Assembly: GCA_965231905.1 (NCBI GenBank) | Contig: CBDDOO010000002.1 | Location: 744,001 to 808,000 of the forward strand | DNA from: G963663315 sp965231905 | GTDB lineage: Bacteria > Pseudomonadota > Gammaproteobacteria > Arenicellales > Poriferihabitantaceae | Length of the DNA: 64,000 nt | Direction: 5' to 3' | Part shown: one piece after another, positions 8,661 through 17,663 of the stretch | Position numbering within the stretch: position 1 is the first letter of the stretch | Layout: each line of letters opens with the position of its first letter | The notes under the pieces: model-generated | Databases searched by the model: none | What the model was told of the DNA's origin: nothing | Seen by the model: the letters and a program-made list of their open reading frames with translations, nothing else | Translations under genes and position numbers: made by a program

Positions 8661-9893
8661 TCACTCTTCCAGCAAGCGCTTGACTGATTCGGGAAGCTGC
8701 TTTCTGGATCTGGCGCCGAGCTTTTCGAGATGGTCGATACGCTTGACGATGCTGCCTCTGGAACCGGTATGCAGTCGGTTACGCGCCTCGACATAGCTGT
8801 CCTGTACGGACTGGATATTTTTGCCGAGCCTGTCAAGCGATTCGATCAGTAATGCAAACTGGTCATACAGCCCTCCGGCGCTGTCGGCGATCTGCTGCGC
8901 ATAGCGGTTTTGTTTTTCATTGCGCCAGATGTTGGCGACGGTCCGCAGTGTCGGCATCAGCGTAGTGGTCGATACGATCACAATGCCCTTGTTCCAGGCT
9001 TGCTGGAACAGTCCCGGTTCTTTTTGCAGGGCCAGCATCCAGGCGGGTTCCACCGGTATGAACATGAAGACAAACTCCAGGCTGTGGACGTTATCGAGAC
9101 TCTGGTAGGATTTCCCGGCAAGGTTGGCGACATGCGACTTGATGGACGCCAGGTGGTCCTTCAACGCCTGTGCCTGTCCCGCTTCTGTGTCGGCATTGAA
9201 AAAGGCTTCCCAGGCTTTCAGGGATACCTTCGCGTCCACCACGATATCCTTGTTGTCGGGCAGGTGAATAACCACGTCGGGTTGTTTGAGGCGGCCGTCT
9301 TCGTCACGATAGCTGGCCTGGGCTTCGTACTCCCTGCCTTTTTCCAGGCCGGATTCTTCCAGCAGCCGCTCCAGCACCATTTCTCCCCAGTTGCCCTGGG
9401 ACTTGCTTTCGCCCTTGAGCGCCGCCGCAAGCTGTACCGCGTCCTGGCCGATCTGCCGGGCCTGCTTCTGCAACTCGATGATCTGACCCTGAAGACGGTT
9501 GCGGTCTTTCAGGTCTTCCTGATGGGTTTCATTGACCCGTTTGCGGAAGGATTCGATCTCCTGTTTCAACGGTTCGAGACTGGAATCAAGGGTTCGCTTG
9601 CTTTCCTGGTCAAATTTCTTGCGGCTTTCCTCGAATACCCGATTCGACAGTACCTCAAAATCCTTTTGCAGTTGTTCACGGGACCGGCTGATTTCCTGAT
9701 TGAGTTCCTGATAATATTTGAGTTGCTCTTCGGAGCGTATTCCGGCAACCTGAAGCTGCAGTTCCGCCTCGCGCAGCCGGTCCCGGGCGGCGCCCAGTTC
9801 CGTTTTGCGGCGCACACCGGCGACTCCGCAGACCGCAAGCAATATCAATAGTACTCCGGTCGTCGCCAACAGCGCATTCGGGATCATTTCCAT
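8661..9893 (-). CDS. rmuC: DNA recombination protein RmuC
   Basis: 410 residues. An N-terminal membrane anchor (about 7-25) is followed by a long coiled coil (about 30-165) and the RmuC domain with EMVLERLLEESGLEKGREYE, PDVVIHLPDNKDIVVDAKVSLKAWE (PD-(D/E)XK-like core) and FVFMFIPVEPAW. RmuC is thought to limit inversions at short inverted repeats. The TGA stop at 8661-8663 overlaps the target duplication of the adjacent IS1380 element, so the coding sequence ends exactly where the mobile element begins, without loss of residues. Transcription terminator sequences may have been displaced. Confidence 0.95.
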   Translation of the reverse strand: MEMIPNALLATTGVLLILLAVCGVAGVRRKTELGAARDRLREAELQLQVAGIRSEEQLKYYQELNQEISRSREQLQKDFEVLSNRVFEESRKKFDQESKRTLDSSLEPLKQEIESFRKRVNETHQEDLKDRNRLQGQIIELQKQARQIGQDAVQLAAALKGESKSQGNWGEMVLERLLEESGLEKGREYEAQASYRDEDGRLKQPDVVIHLPDNKDIVVDAKVSLKAWEAFFNADTEAGQAQALKDHLASIKSHVANLAGKSYQSLDNVHSLEFVFMFIPVEPAWMLALQKEPGLFQQAWNKGIVIVSTTTLMPTLRTVANIWRNEKQNRYAQQIADSAGGLYDQFALLIESLDRLGKNIQSVQDSYVEARNRLHTGSRGSIVKRIDHLEKLGARSRKQLPESVKRLLEE

Positions 9894-10146
9894 CGGACAA
9901 CCGGATTTGGGGAATAGTGGTTAGCTGACAAATTGACCGCTCCTTTGCCGGTGCGGCCGAAACCTGTGCGGACGAAACCGTGAAATTCTGGCTATTGTGC
10001 GGTACACTGTTGTTTTATCGGGCCATTGGCGATGCGTTCAAGTCCTGATTGTCAGACTCTGTTACAGGTCCCGCAATCATGCCACGAGATGAGCCCCTGT
10101 TCAATTTGTAATCTTGAAATATGGACTATCCTTAAGAGCTGATTCC

Positions 10147-10422
10147 ATGACACGACAGGTGAATTGTACGAAACTCAAAAAGAAAGCCGAAGGGTTGAGC
10201 CGTCCGCCCTGGCCCGGCGACCTGGGCCAGAAAATATTTGATCAGATATCGAAGGAGGCGTGGCAGGAATGGCTGCGCCAACAAACCATACTGATCAACG
10301 AGTACAAGCTCAATCCCCTGGATGCCCGGCACAAAAAATATCTGGCCAGCCAGATGGAGGCCTGGCTGTTCGGTGATGGCATTGTATTGCCGGATGCATG
10401 GAAAGCGCAATCAGAACCTTAA
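10147..10422 (+). CDS. yggX: Fe(2+)-trafficking protein YggX
   Basis: 91 residues from the ATG at 10147 (MTRQVNCTKLKKKAEGL). The frame is open further upstream but this start fits the family, which begins with an R-x-V-x-C motif. The conserved Cys7 and the segments PPWPGDLGQKIFDQIS and WLRQQTILINEYKLN are characteristic. YggX takes part in iron handling and protects iron-sulfur clusters from oxidation. The usual neighbour mutY is not here. 253 bases separate it from the rmuC start; I see no convincing terminator or strong promoter in that gap. Confidence 0.95.
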   Translation: MTRQVNCTKLKKKAEGLSRPPWPGDLGQKIFDQISKEAWQEWLRQQTILINEYKLNPLDARHKKYLASQMEAWLFGDGIVLPDAWKAQSEP

Positions 10423-10426
10423 GGTC

Positions 10427-11155
10427 ATGAGGCTCCTGGCCGTAATTTTTCTGGTGACCCTGGTTGTCCCGGCGATGGCGGCAAAAAATCAGGGTATCAA
10501 GGCCCCGATGCAGGTTGACATCCATGCGATTCCGGTTTGTTATGATTTTGCCTGCAAGAGCAGCGCCGTGGTTGATTTGCCGGTGGCGCAATGGCGGGAA
10601 GTCGCAGGCTGGTTCAGTTCGGCGGCGCCAACCCCCGCACAGGAGCGCCAACAGATAAAACAAGCCATAGGATGGATGGAGACCCTGATAGGGCGTCATA
10701 CTCCGACCCACAAGGATCTGGCCTTTAATCTGCCGGTCGGACAGGAAGATCTTTCCAACCTGTTCCCGGGTCAGCAGGATTGTATTGATGAAGCGGTCAA
10801 TACCACTACCTATCTGCGCCTGCTGGAACAACAGGGGTTACTGCGGCACCATACCGTCATCGAGCAGGCTTACCGCAAGGCTTTATTTGATCAGCACTGG
10901 GCAGGACAGATCCGGGAGATCGTTTCCGGCAAACGGTATGTGGTAGATTCCTGGTTTCAACCAAACGGTTATCTGCCGGTTATCCAAAACAGTCCGGACT
11001 GGGAAAATATCAGGCCTTTGAGCGCACTGGTGGATAGCTCGCGAAGGGATGAGGAGCCGGATGCCGGCCGCAATGTTCCGGTTGATGCGGGCAACCGTTG
11101 CGGTTCCAATTGTCGGAGTGACAAAAGGGATGCGGAAATCCGGAACAGGAAATAG
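10427..11155 (+). CDS. Putative exported transglutaminase-like protein
   Basis: 242 residues from the ATG at 10427, four bases after yggX. A signal peptide is visible (MRLLAVIFLVTLVVPAMAA, cleavage after about 19). The mature part has LFPGQQDCIDEAVNT (Cys119), a later DQHWAGQI (His157) and YVVDSWFQPNGY (Asp174). Cys, His and Asp in this order and context fit a papain-fold or transglutaminase-like catalytic triad; this is inference from motif shape. The last 40 residues are polar and low in complexity. It is 2 bases from mnmA, so the three genes may share a transcript. Confidence 0.6.
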   Translation: MRLLAVIFLVTLVVPAMAAKNQGIKAPMQVDIHAIPVCYDFACKSSAVVDLPVAQWREVAGWFSSAAPTPAQERQQIKQAIGWMETLIGRHTPTHKDLAFNLPVGQEDLSNLFPGQQDCIDEAVNTTTYLRLLEQQGLLRHHTVIEQAYRKALFDQHWAGQIREIVSGKRYVVDSWFQPNGYLPVIQNSPDWENIRPLSALVDSSRRDEEPDAGRNVPVDAGNRCGSNCRSDKRDAEIRNRK

Positions 11156-11157
11156 TT

Positions 11158-12243
11158 GTGAGTAATGTAATTGTCGGCATGTCCGGTGGTGTTGACTCTT
11201 CGGTGGCCGCGGCGAAGCTGCTGGAAGACGGTCATCTGGTTACCGGCCTTTTCATGAAAAACTGGGAAGAGGATGATGACCTGGAATATTGTGCGGCGGC
11301 AGAGGACCTGGCAGATGCGAAGGCAGTGTGTGAAATGTTGGGAATCGAACTGAAAACCGTCAATTTTTCCCACGAATACTGGGATCGTGTGTTTCGGACC
11401 TTTCTGGATGAATATAGAAACGGACGAACCCCGAACCCGGATATCGTCTGCAACAAGGAAATCAAATTCAAGGAGTTTCTGCAATGGGCCATGTATCTGG
11501 GCGCCGAATTTATCGCGACCGGCCATTACGTCCGCCTGGGGAAACAGAACCATGTCCGGCTGCTCAGAAAAGGCCGCGACCGGGAAAAGGACCAGAGTTA
11601 TTTTTTGCATACTCTGGATCAGCAGGCATTGTGTCATTCGCATTTCCCGGTTGGCGAGATGCATAAGGAAGCGGTCCGGGAGATGGCTGAAAAACTGGCC
11701 CTGCCTGTCCATGACAAAAAAGACAGCACCGGAATCTGTTTTATCGGCGAGCGTCGATTTGCAGATTTTCTGGAGCGGTTTCTGCCCTCCCGTCCGGGGC
11801 CGGCAGAGACACTGGAGGGGGATGTCGTCGGCCGCCACAGGGGAGCCTGTTTCTATACCATCGGACAACGCCAGGGGCTTGGTATCGGTGGGGAGGGAGA
11901 ACCCTGGTATGTGGTTGACAAGGACGTTAAACGTAATATTGTTTATGTCGTGCAGGGCCGCAATCATCCGGCGCTGACCCGACAAGTAGTGATTGCCGAA
12001 CAACTGCACTGGGTGGCAGGCTCCCTGCCTGCACTGCCGCTTGTGTGCAACGCCAAAATCCGTTACCGACAGGAGGATCAACCGTGTGTTGTTTATAGGG
12101 CCGGAGTTGACTGTGCGCGGGTCGAGTTCGAGCAGCCGCAATGGGCGGTTACGCCCGGCCAGTCAATCGTGTTCTACCAGGATGATGTTTGTATCGGCGG
12201 CGGCATTATCAGAGCGGCCCGGAACATGCGGGAAGATGCCTGA
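11158..12243 (+). CDS. mnmA: tRNA-specific 2-thiouridylase
   Basis: 361 residues, GTG start at 11158. It makes the 2-thio group of wobble uridine 34 in tRNA-Lys, -Glu and -Gln. Visible features: PP-loop GMSGGVDSS (7-15), nucleophilic Cys98 in NPDIVCNKEIKF, and Cys194 in STGICFIGERRF, the second catalytic cysteine. The length is typical. purB follows after a directly abutting stop (TGA then ATG), an arrangement common in gammaproteobacteria. Confidence 0.97.
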   Translation: MSNVIVGMSGGVDSSVAAAKLLEDGHLVTGLFMKNWEEDDDLEYCAAAEDLADAKAVCEMLGIELKTVNFSHEYWDRVFRTFLDEYRNGRTPNPDIVCNKEIKFKEFLQWAMYLGAEFIATGHYVRLGKQNHVRLLRKGRDREKDQSYFLHTLDQQALCHSHFPVGEMHKEAVREMAEKLALPVHDKKDSTGICFIGERRFADFLERFLPSRPGPAETLEGDVVGRHRGACFYTIGQRQGLGIGGEGEPWYVVDKDVKRNIVYVVQGRNHPALTRQVVIAEQLHWVAGSLPALPLVCNAKIRYRQEDQPCVVYRAGVDCARVEFEQPQWAVTPGQSIVFYQDDVCIGGGIIRAARNMREDA

Positions 12244-13629
12244 ATGGAACTGAATCCCCTGTCCGCAATTTCACCGCTGGATGGTCGTTATCACGACAAA
12301 ACCGCCCCCTTGCGTTTTTATTTCAGCGAATTCGGACTGATCCGCGCCAGAGTGGAGGTCGAGGTAAAATGGCTGTTGCATCTTTCCAGGCAGCGGGAGA
12401 TTCCTGAAGTGACCGCGTTTTCCGGTCATGGCGTCGCCACCCTGGAAGCCATTATTGAAAATTTCGACTCCGGTGAGGCGATGCGTGTCAAGCAGATTGA
12501 AGGGGTCACCAACCATGATGTCAAGGCGGTGGAATATTATCTGAAGGAAAAAATCAAGGGTAGCCCCGAGATCGAAAAGGTCAGTGAATTTATTCATTTT
12601 GCCTGCACCTCCGAGGATATCAACAATCTGGCGTATGGCCTGATGCTGCAAGGAGCGCGCGACCAGGTCCTGATTCCGGCGCTCGACAGGCTGATTGATT
12701 ACCTGAAACGAATGGCGCAACGCTATGCCGGCCAGCCCATGCTGGCCCGAACCCATGGCCAGCCGGCCAGCCCGACCACGGTTGGCAAGGAATTCGCAAA
12801 TGTGGTGGAGCGGTTGCTTCGATGCCGGAATCAGCTTGCGGCGCAAGAGTTCTACGGCAAGCTGAATGGCACAGTGGGCAACTTCAACGCTCATTTGTCC
12901 GCCTACCCTGACGCGGACTGGCTGACGATTTCTCATGACTTCGTCCACGGTCTCGGCCTTGCCTGGCAGCCCTGTACCACGCAGATTGAACCCCACGATT
13001 ACATTGCGGAGTTTTGTCATGCCCTGGCCCGGACCAACACCATTATTCTCGATCTCGACCGGGATATCTGGGGCTATGTCGCGCTCGGATACTTCAGGCA
13101 GAAAGTCATAGAAACAGAAGTCGGTTCCAGCACGATGCCGCACAAGGTGAATCCGATAGACTTTGAAAACTCGGAAGGCAACCTGGGGCTGGCCAATGCG
13201 GCGCTCGCTCATCTGGCGGACAAGCTGCCAGTCAGCCGGTGGCAGCGGGACCTGACGGATTCGACCGTACTGCGTAATCTTGGAGTGGGCGCGGGCTACA
13301 CGCTGATCGCGATTGAATCGACCTTGAAGGGCCTGGACAAGCTGGCCCTGAATCAGGCCGCGCTGGATGCCGACCTTGAGCAAAGCTGGGAGGTTCTGGC
13401 GGAGCCGATCCAGACCGTGATGCGACGTTACGGTGTCGCTGAGCCTTATGAAAAGCTGAAGCGGCTTACCCGCGGCAAACAGGGTATCACCCGGGCATCG
13501 CTGCATGAGTTTATTCATGAACTGGATATTCCGGCAGACGCGAAACATTCCCTGCTTGAGCTGACACCGCAGAAATATACTGGAATGGCTGCCGAGGTTG
13601 CCCGGAAAGTTTGCCGGGACATGGACTGA
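12244..13629 (+). CDS. purB: Adenylosuccinate lyase
   Basis: 461 residues, ATG immediately after the mnmA stop. It cleaves SAICAR and adenylosuccinate in purine synthesis. The superfamily signature GSSTMPHKVNPIDFEN (about 297-312) with the catalytic Ser is present, as are the TSEDINN and ARTHGQPASPTT motifs holding active-site His/Thr. The long form matches the E. coli-type PurB. It is followed 21 bases later by pyrD, so pyrimidine and purine genes may be cotranscribed. Confidence 0.97.
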   Translation: MELNPLSAISPLDGRYHDKTAPLRFYFSEFGLIRARVEVEVKWLLHLSRQREIPEVTAFSGHGVATLEAIIENFDSGEAMRVKQIEGVTNHDVKAVEYYLKEKIKGSPEIEKVSEFIHFACTSEDINNLAYGLMLQGARDQVLIPALDRLIDYLKRMAQRYAGQPMLARTHGQPASPTTVGKEFANVVERLLRCRNQLAAQEFYGKLNGTVGNFNAHLSAYPDADWLTISHDFVHGLGLAWQPCTTQIEPHDYIAEFCHALARTNTIILDLDRDIWGYVALGYFRQKVIETEVGSSTMPHKVNPIDFENSEGNLGLANAALAHLADKLPVSRWQRDLTDSTVLRNLGVGAGYTLIAIESTLKGLDKLALNQAALDADLEQSWEVLAEPIQTVMRRYGVAEPYEKLKRLTRGKQGITRASLHEFIHELDIPADAKHSLLELTPQKYTGMAAEVARKVCRDMD

Positions 13630-13650
13630 TCCGGGACCATCCCCAATCTG

Positions 13651-14691
13651 ATGTATTCACTGGCGAGAGCGATTCTTTTCAGATTCGAGGCCGAAACCAG
13701 CCACCATCTGGCAATGACCGCGCTGGCCTTTGCCTCCCGGTCGAAACTTCTGTCGAGCGCGACTGCCGCAATGATGGGCGCGGGCGGGCGGTCAGACAAC
13801 CGGCGCCGTCCGACCCGGGTCATGGGTATCGAATTTCCCAACCGGGTGGGGCTGGCCGCGGGTCTTGACAAGGACGCAGTGGCTTGCAACGCGCTGCACA
13901 GACTGGGCTTCGGATGGCTTGAACTCGGTACGGTGACGCCCGCGCCGCAGCCGGGACAGCCGAAACCGAGGATGTTCCGGTTGCCCGAACAGGATGCTCT
14001 GATCAATCGAATGGGGTTCAACAGCTCAGGGCTTGATCGGTTTATTCACAATATCAAAAAGTCGGACCCGGCCATTATCAAAGGTATCAATATTGGCAAA
14101 AACGCCGCCACCCCGATCCGTGACGCGATCCATGATTATCTCCAGGGTTTGCAGCGGGTGCATGCTTATGCGGATTATGTCGCGATTAATATTTCATCGC
14201 CGAATACGCAAAACCTGAGAGACCTGCAACAGGATGAAATGCTGGACACGCTGCTGTACAGATTGAACCGCAAACGCCAGCAACTAGCGGACAGTTCCGG
14301 CAAAAGAATTCCCCTGGCGCTGAAAATATCCCCGGATATTTCCGAATCCGGGGTCAATGCCATCGCGGCGTTGTTGAGAAAACATCAGATAGACGGAGTC
14401 TGCGCAACCAATACCACGGTTTCCAGAGAACGAATTGGTTCGCATCCCCTTGCAGGCGAGGCGGGCGGCCTGAGCGGTCTGCCGCTGCGGGGCCTGTCAA
14501 CCGGGATTGTTTCATCCCTGTACAAAAACCTGCAGGGAGAGATCCCGATTATCGGGGTGGGCGGAATCCATGACGCGGACTCGGCGCAGGAAAAATTCGA
14601 TGCCGGCGCCAGCCTGGTCCAGCTTTACACCGGATTGATTTATCGAGGGCCGACACTGATCAGCGAAATCCTGGACCAGTGCGAAGATTGA
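13651..14691 (+). CDS. pyrD: Dihydroorotate dehydrogenase (quinone), class 2
   Basis: 346 residues. The N-terminal amphipathic helix (MYSLARAILFRFEAET...) that places the enzyme on the membrane near quinone is present, which marks class 2. Conserved parts include GLAAGLDKDA, the FMN-binding ELGTVTPAPQPGQPKPR, INRMGFNS, and NISSPNTQNLR with the catalytic Ser base, then KISPDI and the C-terminal GVGGI phosphate loop. No electron-transfer subunit is nearby, as expected for this class. Confidence 0.97.
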   Translation: MYSLARAILFRFEAETSHHLAMTALAFASRSKLLSSATAAMMGAGGRSDNRRRPTRVMGIEFPNRVGLAAGLDKDAVACNALHRLGFGWLELGTVTPAPQPGQPKPRMFRLPEQDALINRMGFNSSGLDRFIHNIKKSDPAIIKGINIGKNAATPIRDAIHDYLQGLQRVHAYADYVAINISSPNTQNLRDLQQDEMLDTLLYRLNRKRQQLADSSGKRIPLALKISPDISESGVNAIAALLRKHQIDGVCATNTTVSRERIGSHPLAGEAGGLSGLPLRGLSTGIVSSLYKNLQGEIPIIGVGGIHDADSAQEKFDAGASLVQLYTGLIYRGPTLISEILDQCED

Positions 14692-14729
14692 TAACGGCTT
14701 CGGCGGTGGGCGCCCGAACCCAACCGAAC

Positions 14730-14757
14730 CGGACAGGCACGGAGACCTGACCCTACG
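14730..14757. repeat. Degenerate copy of the GTAGGGGCGGGC palindromic repeat
   Basis: Reads GGCACGGAGACCTGACCCTACG, a mutated match to GGCACGGAGGCCCGCCCCTACG at 43661-43682. It lies between pyrD and the convergent terC-like gene and reaches the latter's last codons, the same position relative to genes as the better copies. Confidence 0.5.
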
Positions 14758-15370
14758 CTACAGGACCAAAAATCTGGATGTAACCATCGAAACTCATTCG
14801 TAACGCGACATACAGGATGATAAACAGTCCCAGGTAGCCGATCCATCGGTGTTTTTGCAGGATATCCGCAATCAGGGCCGCGGCTATGGTCATGAACACG
14901 ACTGAAAGCGCCAGACCGAAAACCAGTATCCCGGTATGCCCGTCCGCAACCGCCGCGACGGCGAGGACATTGTCGAGTGACATGGACACATCGGCTACTA
15001 CAATCTGGAAAATGGCCGAGCGCAACGGCGGATTTTGTTCACCGGCGGTCGGGAGTTGGTCCGCCTCCGCGGGAACCGGTGGCGGCTCGTGAGGATGCCG
15101 CAGGTCCTGCCATAATTTCCAGCAGATCCACAACAGCAGCAGCCCCCCGACCAGCAGCAATCCTTTTATAGCCAGTAACTGAACCGTAATCAGGGCAAAA
15201 ACGATTCTGAGGATGACCGCAACCCCCACGCCATACAGAATCACTTTCCGGCGGTAATCCTTGCTGAATTTTGCGGCGACAAGCCCGATAATGATCGCGT
15301 TATCACCCGCCAGCACCAGATCTACAAATATGATCTGGACGAGCTTCACAAACTGTTCTGCAAAATCCAA
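14753..15370 (-). CDS. TerC/YjbE-family integral membrane protein
   Basis: 205 residues with about six membrane segments. The two hallmark acidic motifs of the TerC superfamily are present within helices: FVDLVLAGDNAIIIGLVAA near residues 15-33 and VVADVSMSLDNVLAVAAV near 125-142. The family is linked to metal-ion (often Mn) export or metal loading of exported proteins. A hydrophilic loop with EPPPVPAEADQLPT sits between the halves. Convergent to pyrD. Substrate cannot be told from the sequence. Confidence 0.85.
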   Translation of the reverse strand: MDFAEQFVKLVQIIFVDLVLAGDNAIIIGLVAAKFSKDYRRKVILYGVGVAVILRIVFALITVQLLAIKGLLLVGGLLLLWICWKLWQDLRHPHEPPPVPAEADQLPTAGEQNPPLRSAIFQIVVADVSMSLDNVLAVAAVADGHTGILVFGLALSVVFMTIAAALIADILQKHRWIGYLGLFIILYVALRMSFDGYIQIFGPVA

Positions 15371-15568
15371 TGTAATTACCCCGGAAAAAAGGATTCCTTT
15401 TAACTTCTGTCGTCAAGGAAAGCAAGAAAAACCGCGAATCCGGATTCATCTCCAGACTATCACGGCGCCCGGATCATCATGGCGACATTGATTCCGACTT
15501 CGTTGCTGATGCAAAGATACGGCAGGCGAGCCGGTTCGATTGCGGCGCTGGGTGTCATGCGTGCCAGA

Positions 15569-16036
15569 TCATCGGTTTTCAGGAGTGACAATCAAACGGC
15601 TGCGGGAAAATAGATCGTGCCAGGTGAGTTTTTCAGGATGATAGATTGACCAGAGAAACCCTGCGCCGATGGTTATCCAGGAGAATGACGCGGCAATAAA
15701 ACGCAGCCAGGCCGTTTCCCAGGTTACCGCCTGGAATTGATCCGGCGTCTGGCCGGGAACCATCGGTATTAGCTTTATTTTCCATGCGCGCATGCCCAGA
15801 GTCTGTCCGCCATGGCGCCAGAACCAGCCGAAGAACAGGAAACAGATTGCAAGCAGATAACCCAGTCGAAGGGCTCTCCCCAATACCGGGTTCAGCGAAT
15901 CCGGAATCAACGGAACAGGCTGCCAGGCAATAAACACGAGGCAACACAATAAAACCGTATCGTACAGAATGGCCAGCAGCCGGCGCCACAACGGACAGGG
16001 ATTGAAGCGGTCAGGGGTTGGTGTAACAGGTTGCAT
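15569..16036 (-). CDS. RDD-family membrane protein
   Basis: 155 residues from the ATG at 16036 (MQPVTPTPDRFNPCPLWRR). The longer frame upstream to 16267 overlaps znuB and is unlikely. Three hydrophobic helices are visible, with the family's Arg near the start of helix 1 (LWRRLLAILYD, where the Arg and Asp belong to the RDD name motif) and GQTLGMRAWKIKLI before the last helix pair, then LTWHDLFSRSRLI. Function of RDD proteins is mostly unknown; some act in ion transport. It follows znuB by 38 bases on the same strand, so it may be the last gene of the zinc operon. Confidence 0.85.
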   Translation of the reverse strand: MQPVTPTPDRFNPCPLWRRLLAILYDTVLLCCLVFIAWQPVPLIPDSLNPVLGRALRLGYLLAICFLFFGWFWRHGGQTLGMRAWKIKLIPMVPGQTPDQFQAVTWETAWLRFIAASFSWITIGAGFLWSIYHPEKLTWHDLFSRSRLIVTPENR

Positions 16037-16074
16037 GGGTCTGGTTTTTGAACGGGCTGGATACAGCGATGTTG

Positions 16075-16869
16075 TCACTGACTGACGCGCAATTTCCCGG
16101 TCAGCATCGACAGTACAAACAGGATGGTTGCCGCAACCACGATGGATGGCCCCGCGGAACTGTTGAGAAACAGGGCGGCGCCGAGTCCAAGGACAACCGA
16201 GAGGCAGCCGAACAGGCTGGCCAGGCAGGCCATCTGTTCCGGGGAGTTCGAGAACCTTCTGGCGCATGCCGCCGGAATGATGAGCATCGATACGATCAGC
16301 AGGACACCGACAACCTGCATCGAAACCGCGACCACAAAGCTGAGCACAACCAGAAATATCAGTCGGACTCTCTTTTCCCGGACACCGTCAATCAATGCCA
16401 GGTCCGGCTGTATGATCAGGGAAAGCAACGACCGCCAGATTGTCCCGAGCAAGCTGATAACTATGATTCCGCCTCCGTAAATCCAGAAAACGTCCCGCCA
16501 GCTGACCGAAAGAATATCGCCGAAAAGATAAGCCATCAGATCCATTCGCACCGTAGGTATCAGACTGAGAACGGCAATGCCGAGGGCCAGTGTCGCATGC
16601 GCCAGGATTCCCAGGGTGGTATCTGTCGTCAGATCCTTGAATCGGTCCATGTATAGCAGCAAAAATGACAGCGCCACACATACCGCCAGAATGGAAAAAT
16701 AGAGATTGAGAGCCAAAAGCAATCCCAGCACGACACCCAGCAGCGCGCCATGGGACAGGGCGGCGCCGAAATAGACCATGCGTTGCCATACCATCAGACA
16801 GCCCAGTGGTCCGCAGATTACAGCAACCCCAAGACCGCCAATCGCTGACCGGACAATAAATTCGTCCAT
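16075..16869 (-). CDS. znuB: Zinc ABC transporter permease ZnuB
   Basis: 264 residues with about eight hydrophobic helices; ABC-3 family permease. Conserved pieces are GLLGCLMVWQRMVYFGAALSHGALLG near the N-terminus and LLIVSMLIIPAACAR near residue 190. It forms the membrane pore of the high-affinity zinc importer with ZnuA and ZnuC. The start ATG is two bases from the stop of znuC. Regulated with zur and znuC by the Zur box upstream of zur. Confidence 0.95.
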   Translation of the reverse strand: MDEFIVRSAIGGLGVAVICGPLGCLMVWQRMVYFGAALSHGALLGVVLGLLLALNLYFSILAVCVALSFLLLYMDRFKDLTTDTTLGILAHATLALGIAVLSLIPTVRMDLMAYLFGDILSVSWRDVFWIYGGGIIVISLLGTIWRSLLSLIIQPDLALIDGVREKRVRLIFLVVLSFVVAVSMQVVGVLLIVSMLIIPAACARRFSNSPEQMACLASLFGCLSVVLGLGAALFLNSSAGPSIVVAATILFVLSMLTGKLRVSQ

Positions 16870-16871
16870 GG

Positions 16872-17663
16872 TCAGGCTCTGTTGCCGCCAGTGGTCTGGT
16901 TGGCCTGATCAGGCGGGCAAATGTCTCCGTGCAAATTATGTTCGTGATCATGCAAATGGCGATAAATGCCCAGCGTCTCCGAATTTTCCTGGCTGAACAG
17001 GTAGAGGAACTCCGGGTTTTTCTGCACGGCTTCCGGGGTGCCGGAACAACAGATATGGCGGTTCAGACAGATCACTTTGTCGGTGGCGCCCATCACAATG
17101 TGGAGATTGTGGGAAACCAGAAGAACACCACAACGGGTTTTATCCCGTATGGATTGAATCAGGGCATAGAGGCTCGCTTGTCCGCTGACATCGACGCCAG
17201 CGGTGGGTTCGTCAAGAATCAGCAAATCGGGTGATTTCAATATGGCTCTTGCCAGCAGGGCGCGTCTCAGTTCCCCGCCTGAAATGTCCTGCAGGGGCTT
17301 TCTCCCCAGTCGCTCGCCACCGACCATTTCAAGCGCTTGTGCGAGCCGGCGCTTTTCCCGAATGCCTGAAAGCTGGAGAAACCGGGTGACGTTGACCGGC
17401 ACACTACGGTCGAGATTGACGGATTGAGGGACATAACCGATACGAATATCAGGATTTGTGGTGACGGAACCCCGGTCGGGTTGAATCAGGCCGAGAGCGA
17501 TTTTGACCAGACTGCTCTTCCCCGCTCCGTTGGGACCGATCAGGGTCACGATTTCATTTCTTGCGACAGACAGAGTGATGTCGTCGAGAATGGTTCCGCT
17601 TCCACGAAATAACGAGATGTTTTGCAAATCAACGAGGGCTTCGGGCTGCATGGACGGTTCCAC
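16872..17663 (-). CDS. znuC: Zinc ABC transporter ATP-binding protein ZnuC
   Basis: 263 residues from a GTG at 17663; an ATG at 17651 is an equally good start. The ATPase motifs are complete: Walker A LIGPNGAGKSS (about 41-51), signature DISGGELRRALLARA, Walker B DLLILDEPTAGVD, and switch His in LLVSHNLH. The C-terminal tail is His-rich (YRHLHDHEHNLHG), usual for ZnuC and probably zinc-binding. It begins right after the zur stop codon, so zur-znuC-znuB form one operon. Confidence 0.96.
   Translation of the reverse strand: MEPSMQPEALVDLQNISLFRGSGTILDDITLSVARNEIVTLIGPNGAGKSSLVKIALGLIQPDRGSVTTNPDIRIGYVPQSVNLDRSVPVNVTRFLQLSGIREKRRLAQALEMVGGERLGRKPLQDISGGELRRALLARAILKSPDLLILDEPTAGVDVSGQASLYALIQSIRDKTRCGVLLVSHNLHIVMGATDKVICLNRHICCSGTPEAVQKNPEFLYLFSQENSETLGIYRHLHDHEHNLHGDICPPDQANQTTGGNRA

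Noticed and set aside
16037..16267. Upstream extension of the RDD gene to 16267
   Set aside because: It would overlap the end of znuB and gives residues without the RDD character; the ATG at 16036 fits the family start.
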